From Ilyomonas sp963847085 (GTDB lineage Bacteria > Bacteroidota > Bacteroidia > Chitinophagales > Chitinophagaceae), in the NCBI GenBank assembly GCA_963847085.1, contig CAWJYO010000006.1, positions 62,001 to 126,000 on the forward strand: a DNA stretch of 64,000 bases, in the 5' to 3' direction. The stretch's first letter is position 1; the number at the start of each line of letters is the position of its first letter. Under the pieces are notes generated by a model. The model did not search any database. It was not told the origin of the DNA and worked only from the letters and a program-made list of their open reading frames with translations. The translations under genes were made by a program, and so were the position numbers. Shown here in pieces: positions 37,490-47,216 of this stretch.

Positions 37490-38374
37490 TCAAATAAAGT
37501 TTCTTACGCCTACATCGGCATAGGTTTCCCGAAACTCTTTTGGTGTGCAATTCTTTCTTTTCTTAAAGATGCGATTGAAGTTGGAAATGTTGTTAAACCC
37601 GCAGCCAAATGCAATTTCGGTAACGCTGTTAGTGGTTTCAATTAACATGCGAGAAGCATGACCCAACCTTATATCGTTTAGGGTATCAACAAACGTATAA
37701 CCTGTGCGGGCTTTAAAGAAACGACTGAATGCTACCTCACTCATCGAAGCCAGTTTTGCCACTTCGGTAAGCGTAATGATTTTATCGAAATGGCAGTTCA
37801 TGTGTTCCATTACTTTTTCAACACGACGGCTGTTATATGAAAATGTATCTGCGTTGGTGAAGGAAGAATCGGAAAGCACTTTCATGTTTCTTGAAATGGA
37901 TAAATCGTGCAGCACCGACATCAGTTCCAGTACCGAATCAAAGCCCTGCTTTTTAGTAAGTTCAACAATGCGCGGCATGATTGCCGCTGTAGTTTCTTTG
38001 GAAAATAAAACACCACGCAACGATTTTTCAAACAAGCCTTTAATAAAGCTCATTTGGTTTCGCCGCAAAAACTTTTCATCAAATAAATCTTTATGAAACT
38101 GAATAGTGATTTCCTGAATTTCTTTGCTGTTACATTTGTGCGTAAACCATCCGTGTTGCAAATTGGGTCCTACCAACACAAGTTCCAAATCGTTTATTTC
38201 AGCGATATGATCGCCCACAATCCGCTTTGCATTGCTTGCATTGGAAATAAAGTTCAGTTCAAATTCTTCATGCGTGTGCAAGGGAAAATCGAAATGGTCT
38301 TTTACTCTTGAAAAAATGGTAAAACAGTCGTTTTGCACCAATGGAATAATTTCCCTAAGCATTGTGGCAGGCAT
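37490..38374 (-). CDS. AraC-family transcriptional regulator
   Basis: 294 residues. The N-terminal half (about 10-110) is a cupin-like sensing domain (FPLHTHEEFELNFISNASNA). The C-terminal 100 residues carry two helix-turn-helix units: LTEVAKLASMSEVAFSRFFK and VTEIAFGCGFNNISNFNRIF followed by KKRKNCTPKEFRETYAD. It is divergently placed to the GH26-symporter-GH130 operon, and the common arrangement suggests that it controls that operon in response to a manno-oligosaccharide. No operator was recognised. Confidence 0.9.
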   Translation of the reverse strand: MPATMLREIIPLVQNDCFTIFSRVKDHFDFPLHTHEEFELNFISNASNAKRIVGDHIAEINDLELVLVGPNLQHGWFTHKCNSKEIQEITIQFHKDLFDEKFLRRNQMSFIKGLFEKSLRGVLFSKETTAAIMPRIVELTKKQGFDSVLELMSVLHDLSISRNMKVLSDSSFTNADTFSYNSRRVEKVMEHMNCHFDKIITLTEVAKLASMSEVAFSRFFKARTGYTFVDTLNDIRLGHASRMLIETTNSVTEIAFGCGFNNISNFNRIFKKRKNCTPKEFRETYADVGVRNFI

Positions 38375-38566
38375 CCGTTAAGTTGTTTTTGGCTAAAATA
38401 GTACAAATAAAATTATCATCTTTCATCATTCTAAAGAATTCCACAAAAGCTGGGGTGATTATCAAGTAGATATTACTGCGCAATATTCATCTTACATACA
38501 ATATTCAGATAAAAACAATTCAATACTTAGATAAAATAATATTACATTTTGAGATATGCAAACCTA

Positions 38567-38574
38567 TACTTTTG
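38567..38574 (+). promoter_or_regulatory. Candidate -7 box for the mannan operon
   Basis: TACTTTTG matches TAnnTTTG about 100 bases before the GH26 ATG, in the divergent gap (38375-38671) shared with the AraC gene. The spacing to a possible upstream TTTG (38548-38551) is short at 15 bases, so confidence is low. AraC-type sites may lie in the AT-rich stretch 38450-38550. Confidence 0.3.
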
Positions 38575-38671
38575 AATATGCGTTGTTGCTGTTGAAAAAG
38601 ACTAAAACAGCAGCATTTTTACATCATACTTTATTGGGTTTAAGTTTTACTCATTTCCTTAATCATTTTTA

Positions 38672-39793
38672 ATGAAAATAAAGCCGCTTTTCATTCTCCT
38701 TTTGTTTCTTGGAGAAAGCTGTTTGTCGCAACGTATTTTGCCTGCCGATAAAAACGCTACACGCGAAACAGTTAATCTTTATAACAACCTACAAAAGAGT
38801 TTGCAGAAAGGAATTTTAATAGGCCATCAGGACGATTATGCGTATGGAGTAAACTGGAAGTATGAACCGGGCAGAAGTGATGTAAAAGATGTAACCGGCG
38901 ATTATCCCGGCATTATCGGCTGTGAGTTGGGACGCATTGAACTGGATTGGAACAAAGATTTGGATGGTGTTCCGTTTGATAGTACGAGGCATTACATTCA
39001 GCAGGCTTACGAGCGCGGAAGTGTTATCACCATTAGCTGGCATCTCAACAACCCTTATACTGGCAAAACTGCATGGGATGCGGCTGCCGGCACGGTGGCT
39101 GCTATTTTACCCAACGGAGAAAAGAACAATTTATACAAAAGCTGGTTAGATAAAGTGGCGGCTTTCATGCAAAGTTTAAAAGGAAGTAAAGGTGAAGCCA
39201 TTCCTGTTATTTTCCGTCCGTTTCATGAATTGAACGGCAGTTGGTTTTGGTGGGGAAAGGCCCATTGCACGCCTGATGAACTGAAGCAACTATATCAATT
39301 TACCGAACATTATTTGCGCGATGTAAAAGGCGTTCACAACTTATTGTATGCTTACAATACTGATCGTTTCGCTACCAAAGAAGAATTCATGGAACGCTAT
39401 CCCGGTGATGATTATGTTGATGTGATTGGTTTTGATATTTATCAGAAAGGAGATGTAGGGAGCAATGAAGCATTTATAAAAGATTTGGATAAGAGCCTTA
39501 CTATCATTGAAGATGTAGCAAAAGAACACAATAAAATTCCTGCGCTTACAGAGTTTGGCTACAATGAAGTGCCCGACAGTACCTGGTGGACAAATGTGTT
39601 GTGGCAGGGCTTGAAAAATCATCACATCGCTTATGCGCTCGCATGGCGCAATGCAGGCGATAAAGGCAATGGAGAAATGGAATACTGGATGCCATATAAA
39701 GGACAACAATCGGCTGATGATTTTGTAAAGTTTTACCAGTTGCCGCAAACTTTATTTGCAAAAGATGCGGCAAAAGAAAAACTGTATCAGTAA
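38672..39793 (+). CDS. GH26 endo-beta-mannanase
   Basis: 373 residues with a signal peptide (MKIKPLFILLLFLGESCLSQ; the C17 position could also make it a lipoprotein). GH26 fold: QKGILIGHQDDYAYGVNW at the start, ITISWHLNNP, the acid/base E186 in FRPFHELNGSWFWWG, FDIYQKGD, and the nucleophile E294 in ALTEFGYNEV. It cleaves beta-1,4-mannan to mannobiose or short oligomers. Gene order with the symporter, GH130 and epimerase equals the Bacteroides fragilis mannan operon (manA first). Confidence 0.93.
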   Translation: MKIKPLFILLLFLGESCLSQRILPADKNATRETVNLYNNLQKSLQKGILIGHQDDYAYGVNWKYEPGRSDVKDVTGDYPGIIGCELGRIELDWNKDLDGVPFDSTRHYIQQAYERGSVITISWHLNNPYTGKTAWDAAAGTVAAILPNGEKNNLYKSWLDKVAAFMQSLKGSKGEAIPVIFRPFHELNGSWFWWGKAHCTPDELKQLYQFTEHYLRDVKGVHNLLYAYNTDRFATKEEFMERYPGDDYVDVIGFDIYQKGDVGSNEAFIKDLDKSLTIIEDVAKEHNKIPALTEFGYNEVPDSTWWTNVLWQGLKNHHIAYALAWRNAGDKGNGEMEYWMPYKGQQSADDFVKFYQLPQTLFAKDAAKEKLYQ

Positions 39794-39887
39794 TCATTTT
39801 TACGGCAAAAACAAAAGGCATATACAAACAATTAAATTAAACAGTTGCCATCATTTGCGTATTTGTTTTTAGCCCAACAAACAATAC

Positions 39888-41732
39888 ATGAAACTACACC
39901 CGCTTGATATTGCCATCCTCATCACGTATCTCTTTAGTATGCTTGTTGTTGGCTGGGTATTACGTAAAAAAGCACGAAGGAGTAAAGAAAATTATTTGCT
40001 CGGTGGCAAGTCTTTGCCTTGGTATTTGTTGGGCTTGAGCGATGCATCGGACATGTTCGATATCAGCGGAACGATGTGGATGGTAGCCCTGTGTTTTGTG
40101 TATGGCATGAAGAGTTTATGGATTCCCTGGTTGTGGCCTGTATTTAATCAGGTGTTTATGATGATGTTCCTGAGCAAATGGCTGCGGCGTAGCAATGCTA
40201 CCACCGGTGCTGAATGGCTGGCTACCCGCTTTGGAACATCGGGCAGAGGCGTGCGAGGCTCGCATAGCGTGGTGGTAGCTTTTGCCTTGTTAAGTTGCTT
40301 TGGCTTTTTAGCGTATGGCTTTATAGGGTTGGGAAAATTTGTTGAAATTTTTATTCCCTGGAACATTGTTCAACCATACATTCCATTTACCGTTTCGCCT
40401 CAATTTGTGCCGCATTTTTATGGTATTATTTTTACCCTTTTTGCCACTTTTTATTCGGTGCTCGGTGGCATGCACAGCATTGTAATTGGCGACCTCATAA
40501 AATACAGTGTAATGACGGTTGCGTGCATCTCAATCGGCATTATTGCTGCCATTCGTCTGCATGGTCATACGCTTCATGTGCCGGATGGTTGGCTCACTCC
40601 TTTCTTTGGCAAAACATTAGGTCTTAACTGGTCGCACATCATACCCGATGCGAATAAAAAAATAGAAGAAGATGGCTTTTCCCTGTTCAGCATTTTTTTT
40701 ATGATGATGTTGTTCAAAGGCATCTTTGCCTCTCTTGCAGGACCAGCGCCCAACTACGACATGCAAAAAGTATTATCAACCCGCTCGCCTAAAGAAGCCA
40801 GCAAAATGACGGGTTTTGTTTCCATCATTTTATTGCCCATTCGCTATTCATTAATCATCGGCTTAACGGTACTGGCATTGCTCAATTACAACAGTCTCGA
40901 CCTCTCCTCTCCTGCCGGTACCGACTTTGAAAAAATACTTCCGGCTACCATCAATGCTTTTTTGCCCGTTGGCATTATGGGTTTGGTTGTTACGGGTTTG
41001 ATGGGAGCTTTCATGGGTACGTTTTCGGGTACGCTAAATGCAGCGCAGGCTTATATTGTGAATGATATTTACTTAAAATACGTCAACCCAACAGCAAGCA
41101 CTAAAAAGGTAATTACAACCAATTATATCGTGGGTTCGCTGGTAGTAATCGTTGGCATTGTGCTTGGCTTTTTTGCAAAGAATGTAAATAGCGTATTGCA
41201 ATGGATTGTCGGCGCATTATACGGCGGTTACATTGCAGCCAATGTGCTCAAGTGGTATTGGTGGCGCTTCAATGCAGCAGGCTTTGTTTGGGGTATGGGA
41301 AGCGGCATTGCGGCAGCTCTTATTTTTCCATATTGCAAGGAGTGGTTTCCCCATCTTTTTTTTGAGCTTGATTTATACAATTGGCCTCTTTTATTTATCA
41401 TCTCAATCATTGGCTGCATCATGGGCACTTACTCAGCTCCGCCCACCAACATGCAAACCTTACAAACCTTTTATACGACGGTAAAACCCTGGGGTTTCTG
41501 GCAGCCGGTGCATCAAGCGGTGATAAAAGAAAATCCAACGTTTCAACCCAATAAACGCTTCAAATTAGACATGTTTAATGTGGTACTGGGCATCATTGCA
41601 CAATGCTGTTTAACCTTACTCCCTATGTACTTAGTATTGTGGATGAAGTTGCCGTTACTGGTTATTATCATCATTCTTCTCGTTATCATTTTTATACTCA
41701 AAAAAACCTGGTGGAATTTACTGGAAGACTAA
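39888..41732 (+). CDS. Sodium:solute (sugar) symporter, SSS family
   Basis: 614 residues with about 14 membrane helices. It starts LDIAILITYLFSMLVVGWVL, then SKENYLLGGKSLPWYLLGLS and ASDMFDISGTMWMVALCFVY, typical of SSS transporters. It ends with a positively charged cytoplasmic tail. In the Bacteroides mannan operon the equivalent gene is proposed to import mannobiose across the inner membrane, and I infer the same here. A GCAAAAACAAA copy (39805-39815) lies in the 94-base gap upstream. Confidence 0.88.
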   Translation: MKLHPLDIAILITYLFSMLVVGWVLRKKARRSKENYLLGGKSLPWYLLGLSDASDMFDISGTMWMVALCFVYGMKSLWIPWLWPVFNQVFMMMFLSKWLRRSNATTGAEWLATRFGTSGRGVRGSHSVVVAFALLSCFGFLAYGFIGLGKFVEIFIPWNIVQPYIPFTVSPQFVPHFYGIIFTLFATFYSVLGGMHSIVIGDLIKYSVMTVACISIGIIAAIRLHGHTLHVPDGWLTPFFGKTLGLNWSHIIPDANKKIEEDGFSLFSIFFMMMLFKGIFASLAGPAPNYDMQKVLSTRSPKEASKMTGFVSIILLPIRYSLIIGLTVLALLNYNSLDLSSPAGTDFEKILPATINAFLPVGIMGLVVTGLMGAFMGTFSGTLNAAQAYIVNDIYLKYVNPTASTKKVITTNYIVGSLVVIVGIVLGFFAKNVNSVLQWIVGALYGGYIAANVLKWYWWRFNAAGFVWGMGSGIAAALIFPYCKEWFPHLFFELDLYNWPLLFIISIIGCIMGTYSAPPTNMQTLQTFYTTVKPWGFWQPVHQAVIKENPTFQPNKRFKLDMFNVVLGIIAQCCLTLLPMYLVLWMKLPLLVIIIILLVIIFILKKTWWNLLED

Positions 41733-41756
41733 CCATCTTTCTAAAATACAAACAAA

Positions 41757-42959
41757 ATGAAAGACTTTTTTTTTAAACGCCTTGAAGAATTAGAAAAAGA
41801 ATACAATGAAATTGTTTTTAGAACGAATGAAGAAAAGAAGGAAAGCAATGGCGTTTACATCCGTTACAAACATCCGGTACTTACCGCGCAACATGCACCC
41901 ATCACATGGCGATACGATTTGAATTTTGATACCAATCCTTTTTTAATAGAACGCTTTGGCATTAATGCAGTATTGAATGCAGGCGCCATTAAATTCAACA
42001 ATAAATATTGCTTGATAGCGCGTGTAGAAGGCATTGACCGCAAATCGTTTTTTGCTGTTGCTGAAAGTGATAACGGCGTTGATAACTTCACATTCTGGGA
42101 TTACCCGGTAATGATGCCCGAAACCGATGAGCCAGACACCAACATTTACGACATGCGTCTCACGAAGCATGAAGATGGCTGGATATACGGCTTGTTTTGC
42201 ACCGAACGCAAAGACCCAAATGCTGCGCCCGGCGACCAAAGTGCAGCCATTGCACAATGTGGTATTGCCCGTACAAACGACCTTGTAAACTGGGAACGTT
42301 TGCCCGATTTGCAAACGCCATCACCACAGCAACGCAATGTGGTGTTGCATCCTGAATTTGTAGAAGGCAAATATGCTTTTTACACACGACCACAAGATAG
42401 TTTCATAGAAGCTGGAAAGGGCGGTGGCATCGGGTTTGGGCTTGCCGACAACATTGAACATGCTATTATTACCGAAGAAAAAATTTTGGATAGAAAAGTA
42501 TATCACACGATTTATGAAGCGAAGAATGGGCAAGGTCCTGCACCGATAAAAACAAAATGGGGATGGCTGCATTTGGCACATGGCGTTCGCAACACCGCAG
42601 CCGGCTTACGTTATACATTGTATATGTTTTTGACCGATCTGAATGATCTTACAAAAGTTACGCACAAGCCCGCCGGTTATTTTATTGCGCCGGAAGGCGA
42701 AGAACGAATTGGCGATGTATCGAACGTAGTGTTTAGCAACGGCTGGATTGCCGATGATGATGGCACTGTATTTATTTATTATGCTTCGTCGGATACACGA
42801 ATGCATGTGGCCGTTTCTTCGATAGATAAATTGCTGGATTATGTGATGAACAATCCGCAGGATGGTTTGCGTTCTGCCGAAACGGTAAAGACTATTTATT
42901 CGATTATTGATAACAACAAAAAGTCGGGCGTTTTAAAACAACAATCTATGGATTTGTGA
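41757..42959 (+). CDS. GH130 beta-1,4-mannosylglucose phosphorylase
   Basis: 400 residues, cytoplasmic. The catalytic aspartate is D132 in TNIYDMRLTKHEDG. Other family blocks are WRYDLNFDTNPFLIERFGIN, NAGAIKFNNKYCLIARVEG, RNVVLHPEFVEGKYAFYTRP, GWLHLAHGVRNTAAGLRYTL and DDDGTVFIYYASSDTRMHVA. Length and motifs match subfamily GH130_1, which phosphorolyses mannosyl-beta-1,4-glucose to mannose 1-phosphate and glucose. It comes 24 bases after the symporter. The substrate is made by the epimerase encoded next. Confidence 0.92.
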   Translation: MKDFFFKRLEELEKEYNEIVFRTNEEKKESNGVYIRYKHPVLTAQHAPITWRYDLNFDTNPFLIERFGINAVLNAGAIKFNNKYCLIARVEGIDRKSFFAVAESDNGVDNFTFWDYPVMMPETDEPDTNIYDMRLTKHEDGWIYGLFCTERKDPNAAPGDQSAAIAQCGIARTNDLVNWERLPDLQTPSPQQRNVVLHPEFVEGKYAFYTRPQDSFIEAGKGGGIGFGLADNIEHAIITEEKILDRKVYHTIYEAKNGQGPAPIKTKWGWLHLAHGVRNTAAGLRYTLYMFLTDLNDLTKVTHKPAGYFIAPEGEERIGDVSNVVFSNGWIADDDGTVFIYYASSDTRMHVAVSSIDKLLDYVMNNPQDGLRSAETVKTIYSIIDNNKKSGVLKQQSMDL

Positions 42960-43017
42960 TTGATGATTGGTTTGGCTGAAGATGTGATTGCTTTTTGTAA
43001 ACAGTCGTATTGCATAG

Positions 43018-43044
43018 CACAGATTGCTTCGTGCCCGCAATGAC
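43018..43044. repeat. Interspersed unit attgcttcgtgcccgcaatgac
   Basis: The short sequence cagattgcttcgtgcccgcaatgacg belongs to the attg...caatgac class of interspersed palindromes seen in many Bacteroidota. It lies in the 149-base gap between GH130 and the epimerase. Related sequence occurs at 33464-33493. Confidence 0.45.
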
Positions 43045-43108
43045 GTACTTACTCTAAAACCTTTATTTTTAAACAAAACCAAATCTGGTTTACACTATAA
43101 TTTTCCCA

Positions 43109-44336
43109 ATGTTGAATTCCAACTTAACCACAATTCTTTCCGATTATCAACAAGATATGAAAGAAGAATTGAAAGCCATTTTACACTACTGGCAATATCA
43201 TACCATTGATGAAACCAAGGGTGGATTTTGGGGTAAAATCAACAACCAAAATATACCCGATGTTTACGCACCAAAAGGTGTTGTGTTGAACGCAAGAATC
43301 TTACGGGCTTTCTCTGCTGCTTATCCGTTTACCCAGAATAAAGAACATTTACAAATTGCAGAAAGAGCGTTTTATTATCTTCTCTCTCACTTTAGAGATG
43401 GAGAATACGGAGGCGTTTACTGGAGCGTAGATTACAAAGGTTCACGTCTTGACACCCGCAAGCAGATCTATGGTTTGGCTTTCGCACTGTATGGCATGAG
43501 TGAGTATTATTCGGCTACGCAAAACGAAGCCGCTTTAGGCTTTGCTAAAGAGTTGTTTGACACAATTGAACAACACAGTTACGATAAGGATCGGAACGGT
43601 TATTTTGAAGCCTTTACCCGCGATTGGAAACCTTTGCAGGACTTGCGTTTGAGCGATAAAGATGCGAACGGGAGTAAGACTGCCAACACGCATCTTCACA
43701 TTGTTGAAGCGTATGCCAACTTGTATAAAAATGGGCGAAACCAAACGGTAAAAGAAAGAATAGAAAATCTTTTGTTTTTGTTCGATCATTATTTCATCAA
43801 CCAACAAACAAAGCATCTCGCCCTTTTTTTTAATGATGATTGGAATGAAGAACCCGATGTTGTTTCTTATGGCCATGACATTGAAGCCGCGTGGCTGCTC
43901 CTGCAATGCGCCGAAACAATTGATAACTAAGCATTGGATTTCTGTTTATCAGCAACACGCGAAAGCCTTAACCAGCGCGGCGTCTGAAGGTTTGGATGAG
44001 GATGGCGGACTGTGGTATGAATATGATGTTCAATACAAAAAACTAATCAAACAAAAACATTGGTGGGTGCAGGCTGAGGCAATGGTTGGTTATTTAAACG
44101 CTTATCAAATTACAGGCGATGAAAACTATCTTCAACACTCAATCAATACATGGAAATTTGTGCAAAAACAAATTTTGGATGGCCAAAACGGCGAGTGGTT
44201 TTGGGGCGTTGATGATGTTTATAACGTGATGCCAAACGAAGACAAAGCCGGCTTTTGGAAATGCCCTTATCACAACTCGCGCGCTTGCATGGAAGTGATG
44301 AAGCGCATTGAGAACCTAACACAACAAGAAGTATGA
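43109..44336 (+). CDS. Cellobiose/mannobiose 2-epimerase (AGE family; one frame break)
   Basis: About 408 residues when joined, an (alpha/alpha)6 barrel of the N-acylglucosamine 2-epimerase family. Blocks include ETKGGFWGKINNQNIPDVYA, PKGVVLNARILRAFSAAYPF, GGVYWSVDYKGSRLDTRKQI, TANTHLHIVEAYANLYKNGR, VSYGHDIEAAWLLLQCAE and KHWWVQAEAMVGYLNAYQIT. These carry the catalytic histidines of cellobiose 2-epimerases. The break lies at about 43925-43950, just after LLQCAETIDN. In the mannan pathway it converts mannobiose to mannosylglucose, which the GH130 enzyme then phosphorolyses. One copy of the motif is in the gene (44162-44172). Confidence 0.88.
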
Positions 44337-44392
44337 TAACCTTTGGTTTTGCCTGAATTTCCTCAATAGAATTATAACTTATTTTTTCCGTT

Positions 44393-45928
44393 ATGAAACA
44401 TATCTTTTTCATCCTGTCGCTTTTCAGTTTTATAAACCTATCTGCGCAATCCAACTCTTTTGATATTGTAAAATTTGGTGCCATTGCCGATGGTAAAATG
44501 GTGAATACAAAAGCCATTCAACAAACCATTGATGCCTGTGCAGCCAAAGGTGGCGGAACGGTTGTAATTCCTACAGGCACTTTCATCAGCGGCACGCTGC
44601 ATTTGCGGAGCAACATCAATTTGTTTTTAGAAAGTGGTGCCATCCTGAAAGGCAGCGCAGATTTGAATGATTATGAACCGTATGAAAAAATACATTGGGG
44701 TTTGTTTTATACGCATGATGCTGAGAATATTACCATCTCCGGCGAAGGCAATATTGACGGCAGCGGCGATTCGTTTTTTGTATTGAACGAAGCCAAACAT
44801 TTGCCTGCCGAAGCCACTCAATATACTCGACAGAAAGACCATTTCCGCGAAGTAAAAAGTGGCATTGGCGATGGGCCTGTTGTGCCCAAAGACCGCCCTT
44901 ATCAAATGCTTATTTTCAGCAACTGTAAACGCGTTACTATTAAAGATGTGTTCATTACCAACTCGCCCTTCTGGTGTATGCACCTTGCCGATTGTGATGC
45001 CGTAAACATAAGCGGGATAAGGCTTTGGACAAATTTGTTAGCTCCGAATGCCGATGGCATAGACATTACAAGTTGCACCAATGTAACGCTTGCCAACTGC
45101 GACATTCGCACCGGTGATGATGCCATTGCTATTGTTGGTTACAACCATCATTTTGAAATCCCCGGCTTTGAACATTTGCACCATATTTCTGAAAACATAA
45201 ACGTTACCAATTGCAATCTGCAATCGGCTTCCAGCGGCATTCGTATTGGTTTTTTAGATCAGAATACGGTACGCAATATTCACATCAGCAATACAAATAT
45301 TACCAATTCATCGCGCGGCATTGGCATTTTTTTACGCGATGAAGGCTCGCTTGAAAACATTACCGTATCTGACGTGTATATTGAAACCAAACTACGCACC
45401 GGCGACTGGTGGGGTAATGGCGAACCTATTCATATTTCTGCCGTCCGCGGCAAAGACAGTGTGAAGCTGGGAAGCATAAAACACGTGATGTTTAATAACA
45501 TTATCTGCAAAGGCGAAAACCAAATTCTTTTGTATGGCACACCCGAAAGTATCATTGAAGATGTATCGTTTCAAAACATTCGTTTTGAATTAGCCGATAG
45601 CAAGCTGAACGATGTAGCAGGTGGCAATATAGATCTGCGCGGTGTTTTAGGAACAAGGAATGGCTTGTTTCAAAGCGATATTGCAGGCATCATGATGCAG
45701 TATGTAAAAGATGTGCGCATGAAAGATGTAGTGCTAAAGTGGAGCAACACACGAATGCCTTATTTTACGCATGGCTTACGGCTTCAGCATTTTGAAAATT
45801 TTATCGTGAAAGACTGCGATTTATCACCATCACCGATCAGTAAAAACGCTTATCGCATCAGCGCAGAAAATGGAGTCCGCTTTTTGAGCGATGACAAGAC
45901 AAATATCCTGTTAACCAATGTAAAATAA
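44393..45928 (+). CDS. GH28-family glycoside hydrolase (polygalacturonase-like)
   Basis: 511 residues with a signal peptide (MKHIFFILSLFSFINLSAQ). A right-handed beta-helix begins FDIVKFGAIADGKMVNTKAI. Catalytic region: PNADGIDITSCTNV (first Asp), RTGDDAIAIVGYNHH (two Asp), SASSGIRIGFL and NSSRGIGIFLRDEG. GH28 enzymes act on galacturonan or rhamnogalacturonan by inversion. The conserved GHG of polygalacturonases is replaced by SSGIRIG, so the exact substrate is open. A pectin target alongside mannan and glucan enzymes would suit plant cell wall. Starts 57 bases after the epimerase. Confidence 0.85.
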   Translation: MKHIFFILSLFSFINLSAQSNSFDIVKFGAIADGKMVNTKAIQQTIDACAAKGGGTVVIPTGTFISGTLHLRSNINLFLESGAILKGSADLNDYEPYEKIHWGLFYTHDAENITISGEGNIDGSGDSFFVLNEAKHLPAEATQYTRQKDHFREVKSGIGDGPVVPKDRPYQMLIFSNCKRVTIKDVFITNSPFWCMHLADCDAVNISGIRLWTNLLAPNADGIDITSCTNVTLANCDIRTGDDAIAIVGYNHHFEIPGFEHLHHISENINVTNCNLQSASSGIRIGFLDQNTVRNIHISNTNITNSSRGIGIFLRDEGSLENITVSDVYIETKLRTGDWWGNGEPIHISAVRGKDSVKLGSIKHVMFNNIICKGENQILLYGTPESIIEDVSFQNIRFELADSKLNDVAGGNIDLRGVLGTRNGLFQSDIAGIMMQYVKDVRMKDVVLKWSNTRMPYFTHGLRLQHFENFIVKDCDLSPSPISKNAYRISAENGVRFLSDDKTNILLTNVK

Positions 45929-45941
45929 AGAGGCGTTTTTT

Positions 45942-47033
45942 ATGAAATTAAATAAAGGGTTAATATCGTGTATCGTTTGTTTTTGCACCTTTTTTATGTT
46001 GGCTTCTTTTGCGCAAAACAAAAGCGAAACCTCACATTTTTTTGCTGCCGATAATCAACTCATTCAATATGTTGGACGCATAGATTTTACAAATAAAAAA
46101 TTGCCTCGTTACTGGCAGCCGGGCGTGTATGTAAAAGCCCGTTTTACCGGAACATTTTGCAACGTAATTGTAAACGATGAAATGTTGTGGGGAAAGAATC
46201 ATAACTATCTCGAAATCGTGGTGGACGATACGGTTTTGTATCGCTTAGAAACAAAAGGAAAGCGAGATACCATACGTGTTGCCAATGGGCTGCCGAACGG
46301 CACACATACGATACTCATTGCAAAAAATACAGAAGCCAATATTGGTTATCTTGAATTGGTTGGCTTGCAATGCAAAGCTTTGCTGCCATTAGAGGAGCCA
46401 ATCAGAAAGATGGAATTCATTGGCAATTCCATCACTTGCGGCGCCAGTGCTGATGAAAGCGAAATCCCTTGCCACACCGGCGTTTGGCAGGATCAGCACA
46501 ATGCTTACCTGGCTTATGGTCCGGTAACAGCACGCAACGTAAATGCACAGTGGATACTGTCTTCTGTATCGGGTATTGGATTGATACATAGTTGTTGTAA
46601 CATGGATGTGGTAATGCCGCAGGTGTATGACAACATCAACATGCGAAACAAAAACGATAGCCTGAAATGGAACTTTGCTCTTTACCAACCTGATGTTGTA
46701 ACCGTATGTTTAGGGCAGAACGATGGGGCACAGGATTCTACTCAATTTTGCTCTGCTTATGTGCAGTTTGTACAAAGGCTTCGGGGCGATTATCCAAAGG
46801 CAAAAATTGTGTGCCTTACGAGCCCGATGGCAGATAGTTCGTTAGCTTCTTCGCAGAAAAAATATTTGAACAGCATTGTTAATTTCATCAATATAAATGG
46901 TGATAAAGATGTATCTTATTTTTTCTTTGCAAAACGATATTATCATGGTTGCGACAGCCATCCGAATGTGAGTGAACACAAAGAAATAGCTGCCGGATTA
47001 ACGGCTTATGTGAAGAAGCTGATGCATTGGTAA
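45942..47033 (+). CDS. Acetylesterase, CE2-like (beta-jelly roll plus SGNH domain)
   Basis: 363 residues, signal peptide to about SFAQ (24). The N-terminal jelly roll (about 38-145) starts LIQYVGRIDFTNKKLPRYWQ and GVYVKARFTGTFCNVIV. The SGNH hydrolase domain has the nucleophile S163 in EFIGNSITCGASA, Asn in VCLGQNDGAQDS and the Asp/His pair D338/H340 in GCDSHPN. This two-domain order is the CE2 family of deacetylases for acetylated mannan and xylan. It starts 13 bases after GH28 and fits a role in removing acetyl groups before GH26 and GH9 act. Confidence 0.87.
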   Translation: MKLNKGLISCIVCFCTFFMLASFAQNKSETSHFFAADNQLIQYVGRIDFTNKKLPRYWQPGVYVKARFTGTFCNVIVNDEMLWGKNHNYLEIVVDDTVLYRLETKGKRDTIRVANGLPNGTHTILIAKNTEANIGYLELVGLQCKALLPLEEPIRKMEFIGNSITCGASADESEIPCHTGVWQDQHNAYLAYGPVTARNVNAQWILSSVSGIGLIHSCCNMDVVMPQVYDNINMRNKNDSLKWNFALYQPDVVTVCLGQNDGAQDSTQFCSAYVQFVQRLRGDYPKAKIVCLTSPMADSSLASSQKKYLNSIVNFININGDKDVSYFFFAKRYYHGCDSHPNVSEHKEIAAGLTAYVKKLMHW

Positions 47034-47066
47034 ACAATTCTGTTTGATGTTGTGAGAGCAAACCGA

Positions 47067-47144
47067 AACACATAGAATCATAGAAACATAAGAAAGAAAA
47101 CACATAGTTTAATCTATTTGAAACCTATGTTTCTATGTGTTTCA
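47067..47144. repeat. ACATAGAATCATAG palindromic repeat, copy 2
   Basis: AACACATAGAATCATAGAAA at the left pairs with ACCTATGTTTCTATGTGTT at the right. It is the same element as 31801-31885, with better preserved palindromic ends. It separates the acetylesterase from the GH9 gene and could act as a terminator or a mobile unit. Confidence 0.7.
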
Positions 47145-47216
47145 ATTATCATTTCAAAAAGCAGGCTTCCTTGCAAAAAAATCCTGCAAAAACAAACATT
47201 TCGAAATCAATTGCTC

